A stretch of 6,207 nucleotides of DNA from Thermodesulfobacteriota bacterium (lineage in GTDB: Bacteria; Desulfobacterota; BSN033; UBA1163). The DNA lies in the NCBI GenBank assembly GCA_030024065.1, contig JASEIE010000031.1, forward strand, positions 11,397 through 17,603, written 5' to 3'. Positions 1 to 5,303 of this stretch are shown here, piece after piece. A model generated the notes under the pieces. It had not been told where the DNA came from and did not search any database. It worked only from the letters and a program-made list of their open reading frames with translations. Position numbers and translations under genes: made by a program. The first letter of the stretch is position 1. Each line of letters begins with the position of its first letter.

Positions 1-13
1 ATTTTCTACCATA

Positions 14-691
14 TCAATGAAATAACGTCAATACCTTATTACTAATGCCTGACCCCAATGACAATGACACTTCCCGCTCACCAAGGACGCGCTCGAACTC
101 AAGATCGACGGTTTCAAGTAGTGCTGAAACACGATGAATTGATCTTTTTATTGGCGGGGGAACGGCATCTTCCTGTTTATACTGCAACTTGTGTGAGGCA
201 GCAGCCCACATATGTTGAGCCAATGTACGAACTTGAATCTCTGCTTCAAGATGCCTAAATTCTTCAAAGCTTGGGACAGAAAGCCAAGTTTTGGGAGGTT
301 TTGCAATCATATGAAAAGACTGATATCCAAATTGTTCATATGAAAGATCTTCCCCTTTGTCTCTCCGTCCTTGAACTTGAAAAGTTTTATCTATGAGGTC
401 ACAAGTTCGAGATATGTCACGTTTAAAGAGAAGAATAAGCCTAATACCAATTAGGTCATGAAGTTCAGAGAGCGATGCTCCATGAAAAGGATTACGTTTT
501 AATTTGCCTTCAACGGAAGACCACGTCTTTACTCGGTGTTCAATAGGCACTGCAAGCGGAATATCATGACGCACCGTCATTTTGTGAATCTCCCGGACAA
601 GCATCTCAGCAAATCGTTTAGCAACTGGCGCAAGATCATGATACTCGTGCTGCAAGCGTAAAATATATGCCTCTTTATATGCTTCTCTCAT
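14..691 (-). CDS. RelA/SpoT-domain nucleotide pyrophosphokinase (small alarmone synthetase or ToxSAS type)
   Basis: A 225-residue protein carrying one RelA/SpoT synthetase domain and no HD hydrolase or C-terminal regulatory domains. Family motifs are present in order: the ATP-binding RVKTWSSVEGKLKR (R53, K55, S58, K63), DLIGIR (D79, R84; metal and nucleotide contacts), the G-loop-like GYQSFH (Y123, S125, H127), and EIQVRT (E151) followed by HMWAAASH...YK. The site therefore looks intact. Such enzymes transfer pyrophosphate from ATP to GTP or GDP; the ToxSAS subgroup instead makes toxic products or modifies tRNA, and sequence alone does not separate these. The ATG at 689-691 has AAGGA about 6 nt upstream and follows the attC core closely. 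A helical tail (about 180-205) follows the domain, and the stop lies at 14-16. No antitoxin gene is visible; one could lie left of the window in the same cassette. Confidence 0.88.
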   Translation of the reverse strand: MREAYKEAYILRLQHEYHDLAPVAKRFAEMLVREIHKMTVRHDIPLAVPIEHRVKTWSSVEGKLKRNPFHGASLSELHDLIGIRLILLFKRDISRTCDLIDKTFQVQGRRDKGEDLSYEQFGYQSFHMIAKPPKTWLSVPSFEEFRHLEAEIQVRTLAQHMWAAASHKLQYKQEDAVPPPIKRSIHRVSALLETVDLEFERVLGEREVSLSLGSGISNKVLTLFH

Positions 692-705
692 TTATTATCC
701 TTTGC

Positions 706-795
706 GGCCAACGCTGGAAGTAAGCGGCGCGGGCGACGACCAATGCCAAAACCAAACAACGTTTATCCCGCGTCCGCTGGACTGATTCGTTAGGT
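706..795 (-). other. attC: attC site between NYN/unknown-gene cassette and RelA/SpoT cassette
   Basis: On the minus strand it runs from outer core ACCTAAC (795-789) to simple site GTTGGCC (712-706), about 90 bp. The arms AGCGGCGCGGG (723-733) and CCCGCGTCCGCT (767-778) pair with one extrahelical base at 773, as expected of an attC that is recombined as a folded single strand. The outer core supplies the TAA stop of the 790-1335 gene. GTTAGGT here matches the start of the cassette at 1994, which places the two genes between in one cassette. The GTTGGCC end predicts GGCCAAC in the next attC, beyond the left edge. Confidence 0.88.
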
Positions 796-1335
796 GCCTA
801 TTATTTTCATGAATAGCTGGTCGTCATTCTGGCTTGTTTGCCGCACCCATTCTTCTGTAGGAGAATCCGCGACGCAAATCCAGTGTTGATCTTCAGATCG
901 GTCAGCCAGCTGCTCCCATGCAGCACTGAAAAGCTTGGATTGCGACGCTGCTTGTTCAAGAGCTTTCTTATTATTCAGAAGCAATACAGACACCGGAGGC
1001 ACTCCTTGTTCAGCGACAGAGTATCTACCTGGCTTCATCGAAAAGGCTGTGAATGAGAAATCGCCTCTATTCTGTCGGATTGAAACGACATGCCCAGCCA
1101 GACGGAACTCCTCATCAAATAAAACTATAGCCCAAGGCCATATCCCCTCTCTTCTATTTGATACGTCTAAATTTCCAAAAAACTCCCACGAATTCCTACC
1201 ATGTTTTCTGAGAACATCGTCTATTATTTCCTCTGCATCTGGATGGATTTCTGTAAACAGCCGAGATGAGGAAATTTTACCATCGGCATCCTTTACAACT
1301 TCTTGAAGAACAAAAAATTCATAACAGCCTTCCAT
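790..1335 (-). CDS. Hypothetical protein, second gene of a two-gene cassette with a NYN nuclease
   Basis: A 181-residue soluble protein that I do not recognise. It has no obvious signal peptide or membrane segment. Trp residues are spread along it (WEFFGN, GIWPWAIVLF, AAWEQL, HWICV, EEWV), and a predicted beta-rich middle (about 65-120) is followed by a helical stretch KKALEQAASQSKLFSAAWEQLA. The start is well supported: AAGGAG lies 5-6 nt before the ATG at 1333-1335. The gene lies 66 bp downstream of the NYN-domain gene with no attC between them, and its TAA stop is inside the attC outer core, so the pair moves as one unit. Cotranscription and an antitoxin, immunity or partner role for the nuclease are inferences from position only. 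Confidence 0.82.
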   Translation of the reverse strand: MEGCYEFFVLQEVVKDADGKISSSRLFTEIHPDAEEIIDDVLRKHGRNSWEFFGNLDVSNRREGIWPWAIVLFDEEFRLAGHVVSIRQNRGDFSFTAFSMKPGRYSVAEQGVPPVSVLLLNNKKALEQAASQSKLFSAAWEQLADRSEDQHWICVADSPTEEWVRQTSQNDDQLFMKIIGT

Positions 1336-1385
1336 TTCTGCTCCTTTTGCAAAAAAACTTCCGTCTTTAGCGGGTGGGCTAGATT

Positions 1386-1401
1386 TTCACTGTTGAGTGA
1401 A
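1386..1401 (-). other. Small hairpin between the two genes of the NYN cassette
   Basis: TTCACT-GTTG-AGTGAA forms a 6-bp stem with a 4-nt loop immediately after the stop of the NYN gene (1402-1404). There is no run of T afterwards, so it is not a convincing terminator. The gap lacks a paired GTTRRRY site, so it does not read as a normal attC either. It could be a processing signal or chance. Confidence 0.3.
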
Positions 1402-1974
1402 TTATTCAGGCAAAGTTCCGCCAAGTTGTTCTACTAATTCTCTTCTATTCTCACCCCAAACATGCAATTCATGAAAGTTATCAACTGCAAGTTTTAATGA
1501 CTGTGATGAATTTTGATTGAAAAAACTACCTATTATTCTTATGCCAAATCGCTTTATATCTTGCACAAGATCAACATAGTCTTCATCACCAGCGACGAGG
1601 ATTCCTAAGTCATAATTTTGATTAAAAGCGTTGATAAGCATTTCTCTTGAAATTGCTATATCAACTCTCTTTTCACGTCCACGGTTCTTTTTAAAAATAA
1701 CTGGTTCAACCCTCATTTTTCTAAAATGCTCTTTTAAAATTATCTCATATTCTTCATTGCCTTGAAAGGAACTAAACCAATAAATTCTTAATAACTTGGA
1801 AGAATAAAAATCAGCATCAACGCTGATCCGCTGAATGAGACCTCTAACAATCATCATTGCAAGGTTTATTGCAGCCTCTGGCGGCTTATCCGCTCGAAAA
1901 TCAGCATTAATTACTTTTCCAAGTGTCCGCAGAAGGTTTGTACCATCGATAAATACCATTAAACGTTCTTTCAT
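1402..1974 (-). CDS. NYN-domain (PIN-like, LabA/DUF88-type) ribonuclease
   Basis: A 190-residue protein made up essentially of one NYN domain, a PIN-like fold whose members cut RNA using clustered acidic residues and a metal ion. The conserved pieces are visible: the N-terminal strand MVFIDGTNLL (D10, N13), KRVDIAISREML (D105), and LVAGDEDYVDLVQDIKRFG (D130, D132, D135) leading to the strand IRIIGSFF. A complete set of acidic residues suggests an active nuclease, though its target is unknown. I chose the ATG at 1972-1974 because GAGGAAA lies about 6 nt upstream. An in-frame GTG at 1987-1989 would overlap the attC core and lacks such a site. The gene is AT-rich compared with the 3746-5206 genes. 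It is the first gene of a two-gene cassette with the unknown gene at 790-1335. Confidence 0.88.
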   Translation of the reverse strand: MKERLMVFIDGTNLLRTLGKVINADFRADKPPEAAINLAMMIVRGLIQRISVDADFYSSKLLRIYWFSSFQGNEEYEIILKEHFRKMRVEPVIFKKNRGREKRVDIAISREMLINAFNQNYDLGILVAGDEDYVDLVQDIKRFGIRIIGSFFNQNSSQSLKLAVDNFHELHVWGENRRELVEQLGGTLPE

Positions 1975-1987
1975 AATTTCCTCGCGC

Positions 1988-2076
1988 ACCTAACGCTTCG
2001 GCTAACCCGCCGGGGCACGAAGTTTACATTTAGCTAAACTGACCTATTCCCGGTCGGGTTAAGCCAGTTGTTAGCA
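1988..2076 (-). other. attC: attC site of the acidic-protein cassette
   Basis: About 89 bp, from outer core TGCTAAC (2076-2070) to simple site GTTAGGT (1994-1988) on the minus strand. The arms GGCTAACCCGCCGGG and CCCGGTCGGGTTAAGCC pair with two single-base bulges. The loop carries a further inverted repeat, AGTTTA...TAAACT. The outer core supplies the TAA stop of the 2071-2445 gene. Its GTTAGCAAT (2070-2078) matches minus-strand GTTAGCAAT starting at 3635, not the junction at 2454, which is the key clue that this cassette has been split. Confidence 0.9.
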
Positions 2077-2445
2077 ATTGTCTATCCATTTTTCAATAGT
2101 TATATTTGGAATAATGACTTTCAATATCCTTTCTACTTCAAGGAATTCATTTTTATCTTGATCGGGAAATATTATTTCTATTTCCTTTGTTTCTTTTCCT
2201 TTCATCGCTTGAATATAGAAATTATTGCGGCTCAATATGGCCTTTTTCACTCTTACGTGGCCGATATATGACTCATCATTACTTTCTATGTAGCGTAGTT
2301 CATCATCTTCGTCGTCTAATTCAATTCCCCACTGGATCAAGAAATAATTGTCATCTGTATCATAATTTTCGTCATTATCAAAGTACACTTGGAAATAATC
2401 GCCGGACTGATTTGCAGAAACTGATTCAACATGTATTTTTTTCAT
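2071..2445 (-). CDS. Small acidic protein, Imm10-like immunity family (tentative)
   Basis: A 124-residue, strongly acidic protein (for example DNDENYDTDDNYF and LDDEDDEL near residues 23-50). The pattern FLIQWGIELDDED, an ESNDESYIGHVRV segment, and then a C-terminal EIEIIFPDQ...LEVERILKVIIP resembles, from memory, the Imm10 family of immunity proteins that neutralise polymorphic toxins. This is a weak assignment made without alignment. The ATG at 2443-2445 has no clear ribosome binding site; TTG at 2452-2454 is an alternative in frame. The upstream leader appears to have been cut by insertion of the metallopeptidase cassette. The ancestral start may have been an ATG directly before that TTG, now stranded at 3618-3620. 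Translation may therefore be impaired today. The TAA stop is supplied by the attC core. Confidence 0.75.
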   Translation of the reverse strand: MKKIHVESVSANQSGDYFQVYFDNDENYDTDDNYFLIQWGIELDDEDDELRYIESNDESYIGHVRVKKAILSRNNFYIQAMKGKETKEIEIIFPDQDKNEFLEVERILKVIIPNITIEKWIDNC

Positions 2446-2448
2446 ATC

Positions 2449-2514
2449 GTTCAAGGCTTTGCGAAGTGTGAAACATTTAAGTGAACGAAGTGAGGCGCAA
2501 AGCCCGTGTTAGCC
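2449..2514 (-). other. attC: attC site of the inner metallopeptidase cassette, with decayed simple site
   Basis: On the minus strand it runs from outer core GGCTAAC (2514-2508) to CTTGAAC (2455-2449). The 9-bp arms GGCTTTGCG (2455-2463) and CGCAAAGCC (2496-2504) are perfectly inverted around a 32-nt spacer. The simple site should be GTTRRRY but begins with C, and a few bases between arm and core seem to be missing compared with the other side. The site may be damaged at the crossover and poorly active. TTGAAC does not match the attC of the gene that follows, so it is probably secondary-site sequence rather than a normal cassette start. Confidence 0.72.
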
Positions 2515-3617
2515 GAAGTGGTCCCCCAAATTTACCCGACATACTTTTTAACGATCCTATCCCAATCTAAGATTATCTTCAAGAAATCATTTGCTTGAGT
2601 CGATAAATAACAAAGATCTCTGACCTCAATCTCAGTGCAATCTTTCAATCTATTTGCATTCCGAGTCAACTCTTCGAGTTTGAGTTTGGTCTGGCCAAGC
2701 GTCAGAGCATTTGCGATTTCTACAAGCTTATAGCCGTCTTCAGGTGGTATCTTCCTTTGACTCATATTTGCGGAGGTTTTTTGCATCATCACCAGGGTCC
2801 GATCATATAATGATTTTACCCTGTCTATCTTTTGCAATAGCCCTTCAATCTGCCTTTTCTTTTTCTCCTTCCTTCTTCTAACCTTCCAGAACTGGTACGA
2901 AACCATAATCCTGTCGGATAACGGTAATACGGATGAAAATTCTTCTAATTGCCTAAGTTCTGCAGACTTTGCAAATGCATAGAGAATTCCATCTGGGTGC
3001 AAGTAGCCAACGGAAAGCGTGTACGTAGTGTATCCACTTGCTGTAAACGTCGCCGAATCAATCCAACTAATTGGTTTGTAACCCTCGAGAAGTAAAGTGC
3101 CCAATCCCAAATAGACTGCGGCAACGTCAGTCAGAATTTCGTTTTCCAACTCGTCTTCTTCCCGTATCCCCCTGTAGTTTAGATAATTGTGCGTCGATTC
3201 ATGAGCCAGAATTCCAAGGATGTGCTTAAGTGTAAACATAGGCTTTCTAATTATTTCTATTTCGTTATGGAGGGTGTTCGCTCTATAGAAGCCAGGCACT
3301 GGAGACCCCGTTGCATCCCGGCTTAGGGAACCGTTAGCGGTTCCAACCCATCTCTCCCCCAGATATTCCTCCGCTACTTTTACCCTAATGCTTTTCAGAA
3401 TTCCAAGAAAGTACCCTATGTGATCTGAAATCTTCTGAATCGATTCTTGAGAAAACTTGCTATTTAATGCATTATCAGCAAGGTCAGAAGGCAACTTGTA
3501 TAAACCTTGAATCGCTGTTGGCGGTTTAGGAAGCCTTAGGTGAAGAATTTCAAGCTTCTCTCTAATTTTTTGTTTCCTTATAGTTTGCGGCATCTTAGAT
3601 CACACAATTTCGGCTAA
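2455..3617 (-). mobile_element. Inner gene cassette nested within the acidic-protein cassette
   Basis: The minus-strand sequence starting GTTAGCCGAA at 3618 is matched by plus-strand GTTAGCCGAA at 2508-2517. This 10-bp inverted match is the relation expected between a cassette's first bases and its own attC outer core. This fixes the unit at 3617-2455. A second start, GTTAGCAAT at 3635, lies only 17 nt upstream and matches the attC at 2070-2078 instead. The simplest reading is insertion of this cassette into a secondary site G^TTGAAC in the leader of the acidic-protein cassette. Confidence 0.68.
2532..3593 (-). CDS. Putative zinc metallopeptidase (HExxH gluzincin-like) with C-terminal helical region
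   Basis: A 353-residue protein with HESTH at residues 131-135 (H131, E132, H135) in an ILGILAHESTH helix. It is followed by NEILTDVAAVYLGLG, where E152 is a plausible third zinc ligand and D156 a supporting residue. This arrangement is typical of gluzincin-type metallopeptidases. Residues 1-120 form an N-terminal, partly helical region; about 236-290 are basic and helical (VRRRKEKKKRQIEG onward), probably coiled coil; and the C-terminus to 353 is helical too. There is no signal peptide, so it is likely cytoplasmic. The ATG at 3591-3593 has no clear Shine-Dalgarno and a TGA lies two codons upstream in frame, so the start cannot extend further. It is the only gene of the inner cassette, its stop 17 nt from the attC. 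The substrate is unknown; I do not recognise a named family. Confidence 0.82.
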   Translation of the reverse strand: MPQTIRKQKIREKLEILHLRLPKPPTAIQGLYKLPSDLADNALNSKFSQESIQKISDHIGYFLGILKSIRVKVAEEYLGERWVGTANGSLSRDATGSPVPGFYRANTLHNEIEIIRKPMFTLKHILGILAHESTHNYLNYRGIREEDELENEILTDVAAVYLGLGTLLLEGYKPISWIDSATFTASGYTTYTLSVGYLHPDGILYAFAKSAELRQLEEFSSVLPLSDRIMVSYQFWKVRRRKEKKKRQIEGLLQKIDRVKSLYDRTLVMMQKTSANMSQRKIPPEDGYKLVEIANALTLGQTKLKLEELTRNANRLKDCTEIEVRDLCYLSTQANDFLKIILDWDRIVKKYVG

Positions 3618-3634
3618 CATTATTCTATTGCTAA
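3618..3634 (-). other. Stranded 5' leader of the acidic-protein cassette
   Basis: This 17-nt piece begins TTAGCAAT, matching the attC of the 2071-2445 gene, and ends ATG exactly where the inner cassette begins. Joining it to TTGAACGATATG at 2454 recreates an open start, ATG-TTG-AAC-GAT-ATG, in frame with the acidic protein. That suggests the inserted cassette divided the original start region. It shows no Shine-Dalgarno, so the reconstructed start codon is a proposal only. Confidence 0.55.
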
Positions 3635-3703
3635 CGCTCCGCATAACCGGCTGGCAATGGAGCGCGGCGGAATTGCCAGTCCGAGTTCATGCGGTTGTTA
3701 GGC
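3629..3703 (-). other. attC: attC site of the zinc-ribbon cassette
   Basis: About 75 bp, from outer core GCCTAAC (3703-3697) to simple site GTTAGCA (3635-3629) on the minus strand. CTGGCAAT and ATTGCCAG form the inner arms around the GC-rich loop. Outer arms CCGCATGAACTCGG and CCGGTTATGCGG pair with unpaired bases. Its GTTAGGCA matches the start of its cassette at 4411. A second core-like GTTAGCC 17 nt beyond the simple site (3618) is the start of the inner cassette. Confidence 0.9.
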
Positions 3704-3745
3704 ACGTTATAAGAAGGGAGAATTTTGGAGCGTATGTCTTTTCGT

Positions 3746-4387
3746 TCACCAAAATTTCCACCAGGGCTTACTCTTGGGTGTTTCCCAAATAGATTCTCGA
3801 CGCGATAGAACACCCTTGTGTATTAGGCGGGCTTGCACTTTAACGTGGGTGTCCAGCAACTGCACGATCTTTAACGCTTCCTGCCCGCCGGCCTCCCTTA
3901 TCTTGTTGAAAAATGATCCATTATTGTACTCAATGTGACCCGTAATGCGTATAATCTCGTCCTGCGTTTCGGCAGCATTGTCTAGCAGACCTTTCTTCCT
4001 TGCCTTACTGGTCAGTGATTTCAGGAGGTTGCCATAGGATTCGGAACCGTAAACATCAGCTCCAGTCTGGACCCTTGGACCAGGGGTAAAGTAGGTGAGC
4101 TTCTTGCCGGCAAGAAAAACAAGGGCCTCCTCAACGATTGCGAGAGATTTCCTGTCACCCTGACTTGCGAGCGTAAGAAGCTCTTCTACGGCATCGTCAC
4201 CCCTCGAGCCACGGTGCAGCAGTGCACCGGCCAAGCCTTCCGGGTTTTTACCCCCTTTTTCAATACCTTGCCTGCCGGTTTGATTATTAAAACCACAAGC
4301 TGGGCAATCTGGCATTCCTGTTGTCGATACTTCGTTGTCCCACCTAAAGCGGCTACCACAATTTAGACATTCTGTTACTAACTCCAT
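3746..4387 (-). CDS. Zinc-ribbon protein of unknown function
   Basis: A 213-residue protein starting with a CxxC...CxxC zinc ribbon: C7 and C10 in CLNCGSRF, C28 and C31 in CPACGF. This resembles small MJ0042-type or double-zinc-ribbon headers that bind a structural zinc. The remainder (about 40-200) looks soluble and mostly helical (DDAVEELLTLASQGD, SLAIVEEALVFLAG, LKSLTSKARKKG, EALKIVQLLDTH). The tail is Trp-rich and basic, KSKPWWKFW. I do not recognise a function. The start at 4385-4387 is chosen because AGGAGG lies 8 nt upstream, much better placed than an upstream in-frame start inside the attC. It is a single-gene cassette with only about 43 bp between stop and attC. Its G+C is higher than that of the NYN and acidic-protein genes, pointing to a separate origin. 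Confidence 0.85.
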   Translation of the reverse strand: MELVTECLNCGSRFRWDNEVSTTGMPDCPACGFNNQTGRQGIEKGGKNPEGLAGALLHRGSRGDDAVEELLTLASQGDRKSLAIVEEALVFLAGKKLTYFTPGPRVQTGADVYGSESYGNLLKSLTSKARKKGLLDNAAETQDEIIRITGHIEYNNGSFFNKIREAGGQEALKIVQLLDTHVKVQARLIHKGVLSRRESIWETPKSKPWWKFW

Positions 4388-4390
4388 TGT

Positions 4391-4402
4391 TCTTCCCTCC
4401 TC
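4391..4402 (-). promoter_or_regulatory. Strong Shine-Dalgarno of the zinc-ribbon gene
   Basis: The minus-strand sequence reads AGAGGAGGGAAG just after the cassette boundary, with the AGGAGG core 8 nt before the ATG at 4385-4387. This purine-rich site decides the start; the longer open frame to 4444 runs through the attC and has no such site. Confidence 0.75.
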
Positions 4403-4404
4403 TT

Positions 4405-4480
4405 GCCTAACGCGACTGCTAAGCGGCTTGGTACAGCGTGCCAACGCTGTACCAAGTCCTGCTTGAGCAGTTTGTTCGGC
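4405..4480 (-). other. attC: attC site of the PsbP/DcrB-like cassette
   Basis: About 76 bp, from outer core GCCGAAC (4480-4474) to simple site GTTAGGC (4411-4405). CTTGGTACAGCG and CGCTGTACCAAG (4427-4456) form a perfect 12-bp stem with a 6-nt loop. An imperfect outer stem lies around CTGCTTGAGCAG and CTGCTAAGCGG. GTTCGGC at 4474 matches the start of the cassette at 5245. Confidence 0.92.
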
Positions 4481-4579
4481 GGTCCCTTTGTCGCCTTGGC
4501 GTCAATGCTTTTTCTCATCTTACATATTACAGGCGTAGAGTGTCCTTCCCATATATGGAAAGCAGCGATAAAACTGGCC
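4481..4579 (-). other. Non-coding 3' part of the PsbP/DcrB-like cassette, with a palindrome
   Basis: About 100 bp separate the stop of the exported-protein gene from its attC, longer than in the other cassettes here. The stretch holds an 18-bp near-perfect palindrome, CTTCCCATATATGGAAAG (4545-4562), 17 nt past the stop. There is no T-run, so it is not a standard intrinsic terminator; an operator or transcript-end hairpin is possible. I see no convincing gene with a ribosome binding site. Confidence 0.4.
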
Positions 4580-5206
4580 TCAGTGTACGTCTTTCCCAAG
4601 CGCCAGAGATCGCATGACCGGAACGAAACACTCTCCATCGGATTCGTCGTAGAATTTATATGGGGCAGCAAATGTAAACGTGTAGCTCATGCCTTCTTTG
4701 TCAACCATTAGCTGTTTCATTCTCATTGGCAGCCCCATGCGCTCTAAGTCGAAGACAAATTCCACACCACGGGTTCCAGCTACGTCAACAATTCGCCAGG
4801 AGACCTTCTTATATCCGATGCGTCGGCGAGAATCCTCTATGTAGTAGCTCGCAAAATCTTTCCTATCTGCGTCATTCCGCATTTCCGCCGAGGGGGGTGT
4901 CTTGAATGCCGAGATGTTGAAATTGCGATCAAGATCATGTGTGTATGCAACAATCACAAAGCTCTTTCCGATGTCAACTAGCCCCTTGCTCTCTCGGCGA
5001 ACCTCGTCAGCTGTCATGGCACGCCAGCCTTCGGGGTATGAGAACGACACCCTTCGGTCCTGATTCACGTACTTCTGAAGCTTTTTGGGTTTGTCGGCCT
5101 GGGTGCTCGCGGCCTGCTGCGCGTAACAAGTTGCAACCGCGATTAGGCTCAAAGTCGCCATGGCCATTACCTGTAAAGTTCTGCTAACTTTCTTCCTTGT
5201 TGTCAT
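4580..5206 (-). CDS. Exported PsbP/DcrB-like protein
   Basis: A 208-residue protein with a typical Sec signal peptide: a basic N-terminus (MTTRKKVSR), a hydrophobic core (VMAMATLSLIAVATC), and a likely cleavage near CYA-QQA at about residue 30. VATC is a poor lipobox, so a lipoprotein is less likely. The mature part opens KYVNQDRRVSFSYPEGW, has alternating strands through GVEFVFDLE and MRMKQLMVDKEGMSYTFTF, and closes with a helix after DESDGECF. This resembles the PsbP/DcrB (DUF1795-like) fold of small exported proteins. No enzymatic role can be assigned. The ATG at 5204-5206 is preceded by AAGGAGG with 8 nt spacing; upstream in-frame starts sit in attC or leader sequence. It is a single-gene cassette. 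Confidence 0.86.
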   Translation of the reverse strand: MTTRKKVSRTLQVMAMATLSLIAVATCYAQQAASTQADKPKKLQKYVNQDRRVSFSYPEGWRAMTADEVRRESKGLVDIGKSFVIVAYTHDLDRNFNISAFKTPPSAEMRNDADRKDFASYYIEDSRRRIGYKKVSWRIVDVAGTRGVEFVFDLERMGLPMRMKQLMVDKEGMSYTFTFAAPYKFYDESDGECFVPVMRSLALGKDVH

Positions 5207-5211
5207 AGATA

Positions 5212-5220
5212 GGTCCTCCT
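5212..5220 (-). promoter_or_regulatory. Strong Shine-Dalgarno of the exported-protein gene
   Basis: The minus-strand sequence reads AAAGGAGGA, with AGGAGG 8 nt before the ATG at 5204-5206. It is one of the best ribosome binding sites in the window and fixes the start, so that the signal peptide begins the protein. Confidence 0.78.
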
Positions 5221-5238
5221 TTGTGTGTATCATGGGTT

Positions 5239-5302
5239 GCCGAACGATAAGGCTCACCGGGAGCCGGATTTATCGGCGATCCGGTGGAGCCGCTTGTTAT
5301 AC
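5239..5302 (-). other. attC: attC site of the HEPN-like cassette
   Basis: About 64 bp, from outer core GTATAAC (5302-5296) to simple site GTTCGGC (5245-5239). GGCTCACCGG (5251-5260) pairs with CCGGTGGAGCC (5281-5291) with one extra base. CCGGAT and ATCCGG offer an alternative inner pairing. Plus-strand GTTATACC at 5296 is identical to the minus-strand cassette start at 6079, which confirms the cassette as 6078-5245. Confidence 0.9.
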
Positions 5303-5303
5303 C

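Noticed and set aside
58..258. Plus-strand open frame of 66 codons
   Set aside because: It lies wholly within the RelA/SpoT gene on the other strand, lacks a ribosome binding site and shows no domain.
838..1306. Two plus-strand open frames within the unknown gene at 790-1335
   Set aside because: They are antisense to a gene with a good ribosome binding site and look low-complexity, Ser/Phe-rich.
1336..1401. A degenerate attC between the NYN gene and its partner
   Set aside because: ACTCAAC resembles an outer core, but no GTTRRRY partner or two-part hairpin follows, and the half-site match 1994/789 spans both genes.
2068..2471. Plus-strand Phe/Tyr/Ser-rich open frames
   Set aside because: They are antisense shadows of the acidic-protein gene and its AT-rich codons; the apparent hydrophobicity comes from reverse-reading Asp/Glu/Lys codons.
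706..2514. CRISPR-like or tandem repeats
   Set aside because: The recurring CTAAC/GTTAG motifs are attC core sites at gene-length spacing, and the hairpins differ in sequence from site to site.
3631..3813. Minus-strand 60-codon frame ending PAGYAER
   Set aside because: It overlaps the 3' end of the zinc-ribbon gene and then simply translates the attC; no ribosome binding site is present.
4403..4711. Plus-strand 102-codon frame across an attC and the end of the exported-protein gene
   Set aside because: It is antisense, has no ribosome binding site, and its first part is translated attC sequence.
4939..5187. Plus-strand 82-codon frame
   Set aside because: It is antisense to the signal peptide and mature region of the exported protein, with no initiation signal.
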